Assembly: GCA_029247845.1 (NCBI GenBank)
Contig: JAQWKM010000186.1
Span: 1 to 35,423, forward strand
DNA length: 35,423 nt
Reading direction: 5' to 3'
Source: Paracoccaceae bacterium
GTDB lineage: Bacteria > Pseudomonadota > Alphaproteobacteria > Rhodobacterales > Rhodobacteraceae
Shown: positions 35,377 through 35,423 of the stretch, in pieces
Layout: every line of letters begins with the position of its first letter
Position numbering within the stretch: position 1 is the first letter of the stretch
Translations under genes and position numbers: made by a program
The notes under the pieces: model-generated
The model's input: the letters and a program-made list of their open reading frames with translations, nothing else
What the model was told of the DNA's origin: nothing
The model's database searches: none

Positions 35377-35399
35377 AAAAAAACGGGCCCGCGGCCCGT
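35377..35399 (-). terminator. intrinsic terminator-like hairpin directly before rimP
   Basis: On the minus strand ACGGGCC and GGCCCGT (35399-35393 with 35389-35383) form a 7-bp GC-rich stem with a 3-base loop, followed at once by seven Ts (35383-35377). This is a textbook intrinsic terminator. It either ends the upstream transcription unit or acts as an attenuator in the leader of the rimP-nusA operon; its T-run ends 12 bases before the preferred rimP start. Confidence 0.85.
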
Positions 35400-35423
35400 C
35401 GAACTTCCCGGTGGAGTGATTGT

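Overview
The window reads as chromosome from a marine alphaproteobacterium of the Rhodobacterales (roseobacter-like). The evidence is combined gene content: the rimP-nusA-ylxR-infB transcription/translation cluster, a PetP/PetR regulator pair, methylmalonyl-CoA epimerase followed by a DUF1467 gene, a parvulin-argJ-mutT operon, a short RibH2-type lumazine synthase behind an FMN riboswitch, and dapF-mtaB. Base composition looks moderate (roughly mid-40s % GC by eye, not computed). Genes are tightly packed, with many ATGA/TAATG overlaps. Two stretches look like decaying genes. I see no insertion sequence, integrase, CRISPR array or phage gene.

Layout. 1-3816: a divergent accessory cluster. A GntR/RpiR-type regulator and a glutamine-synthetase-like ligase read rightward. 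An N-formylglutamate amidohydrolase homologue, an isochorismatase-like cysteine hydrolase and the start of a LivG-like ABC ATPase read leftward; this looks like uptake and breakdown of an amide-containing nitrogen compound. 3918-5974: a 2-oxoglutarate/Fe(II) oxygenase and an odd sirtuin lacking zinc-ribbon cysteines. 6132-9064: tRNA-Lys(TTT) on the minus strand, then dapF, mtaB and a glutathione transferase on the plus strand. 9061-10545: a broken EamA/DMT transporter, ribH and the FMN riboswitch that leads them. 10965-16999: a second glutathione transferase, carB and aspS. 17104-19816: an acetyltransferase, a decayed response-regulator remnant, mce, DUF1467 and a CysZ/EI24-like membrane protein. 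19807-23497: nitroreductase, proline iminopeptidase, ubiG, petR and petP. 23664-29961: branched-chain aminotransferase, secA, periplasmic parvulin, argJ and a Nudix hydrolase. 30011-35364: infB, ylxR/L7Ae-like gene, nusA and rimP, in minus-strand order rimP to infB, with an intrinsic terminator immediately in front of rimP.

Most of the window is core metabolism and information processing: lysine, arginine, pyrimidine, riboflavin and branched-chain amino acid synthesis, ubiquinone methylation, protein export and translation. I did not find a clear undescribed multi-gene system. The best leads are the zinc-ribbon-less sirtuin, the formylglutamate-amidohydrolase/GS-like cluster, the riboswitch operon whose transporter is dying, a DapF with serine at the second catalytic cysteine position, and the terminator-like hairpin before the NusA operon.
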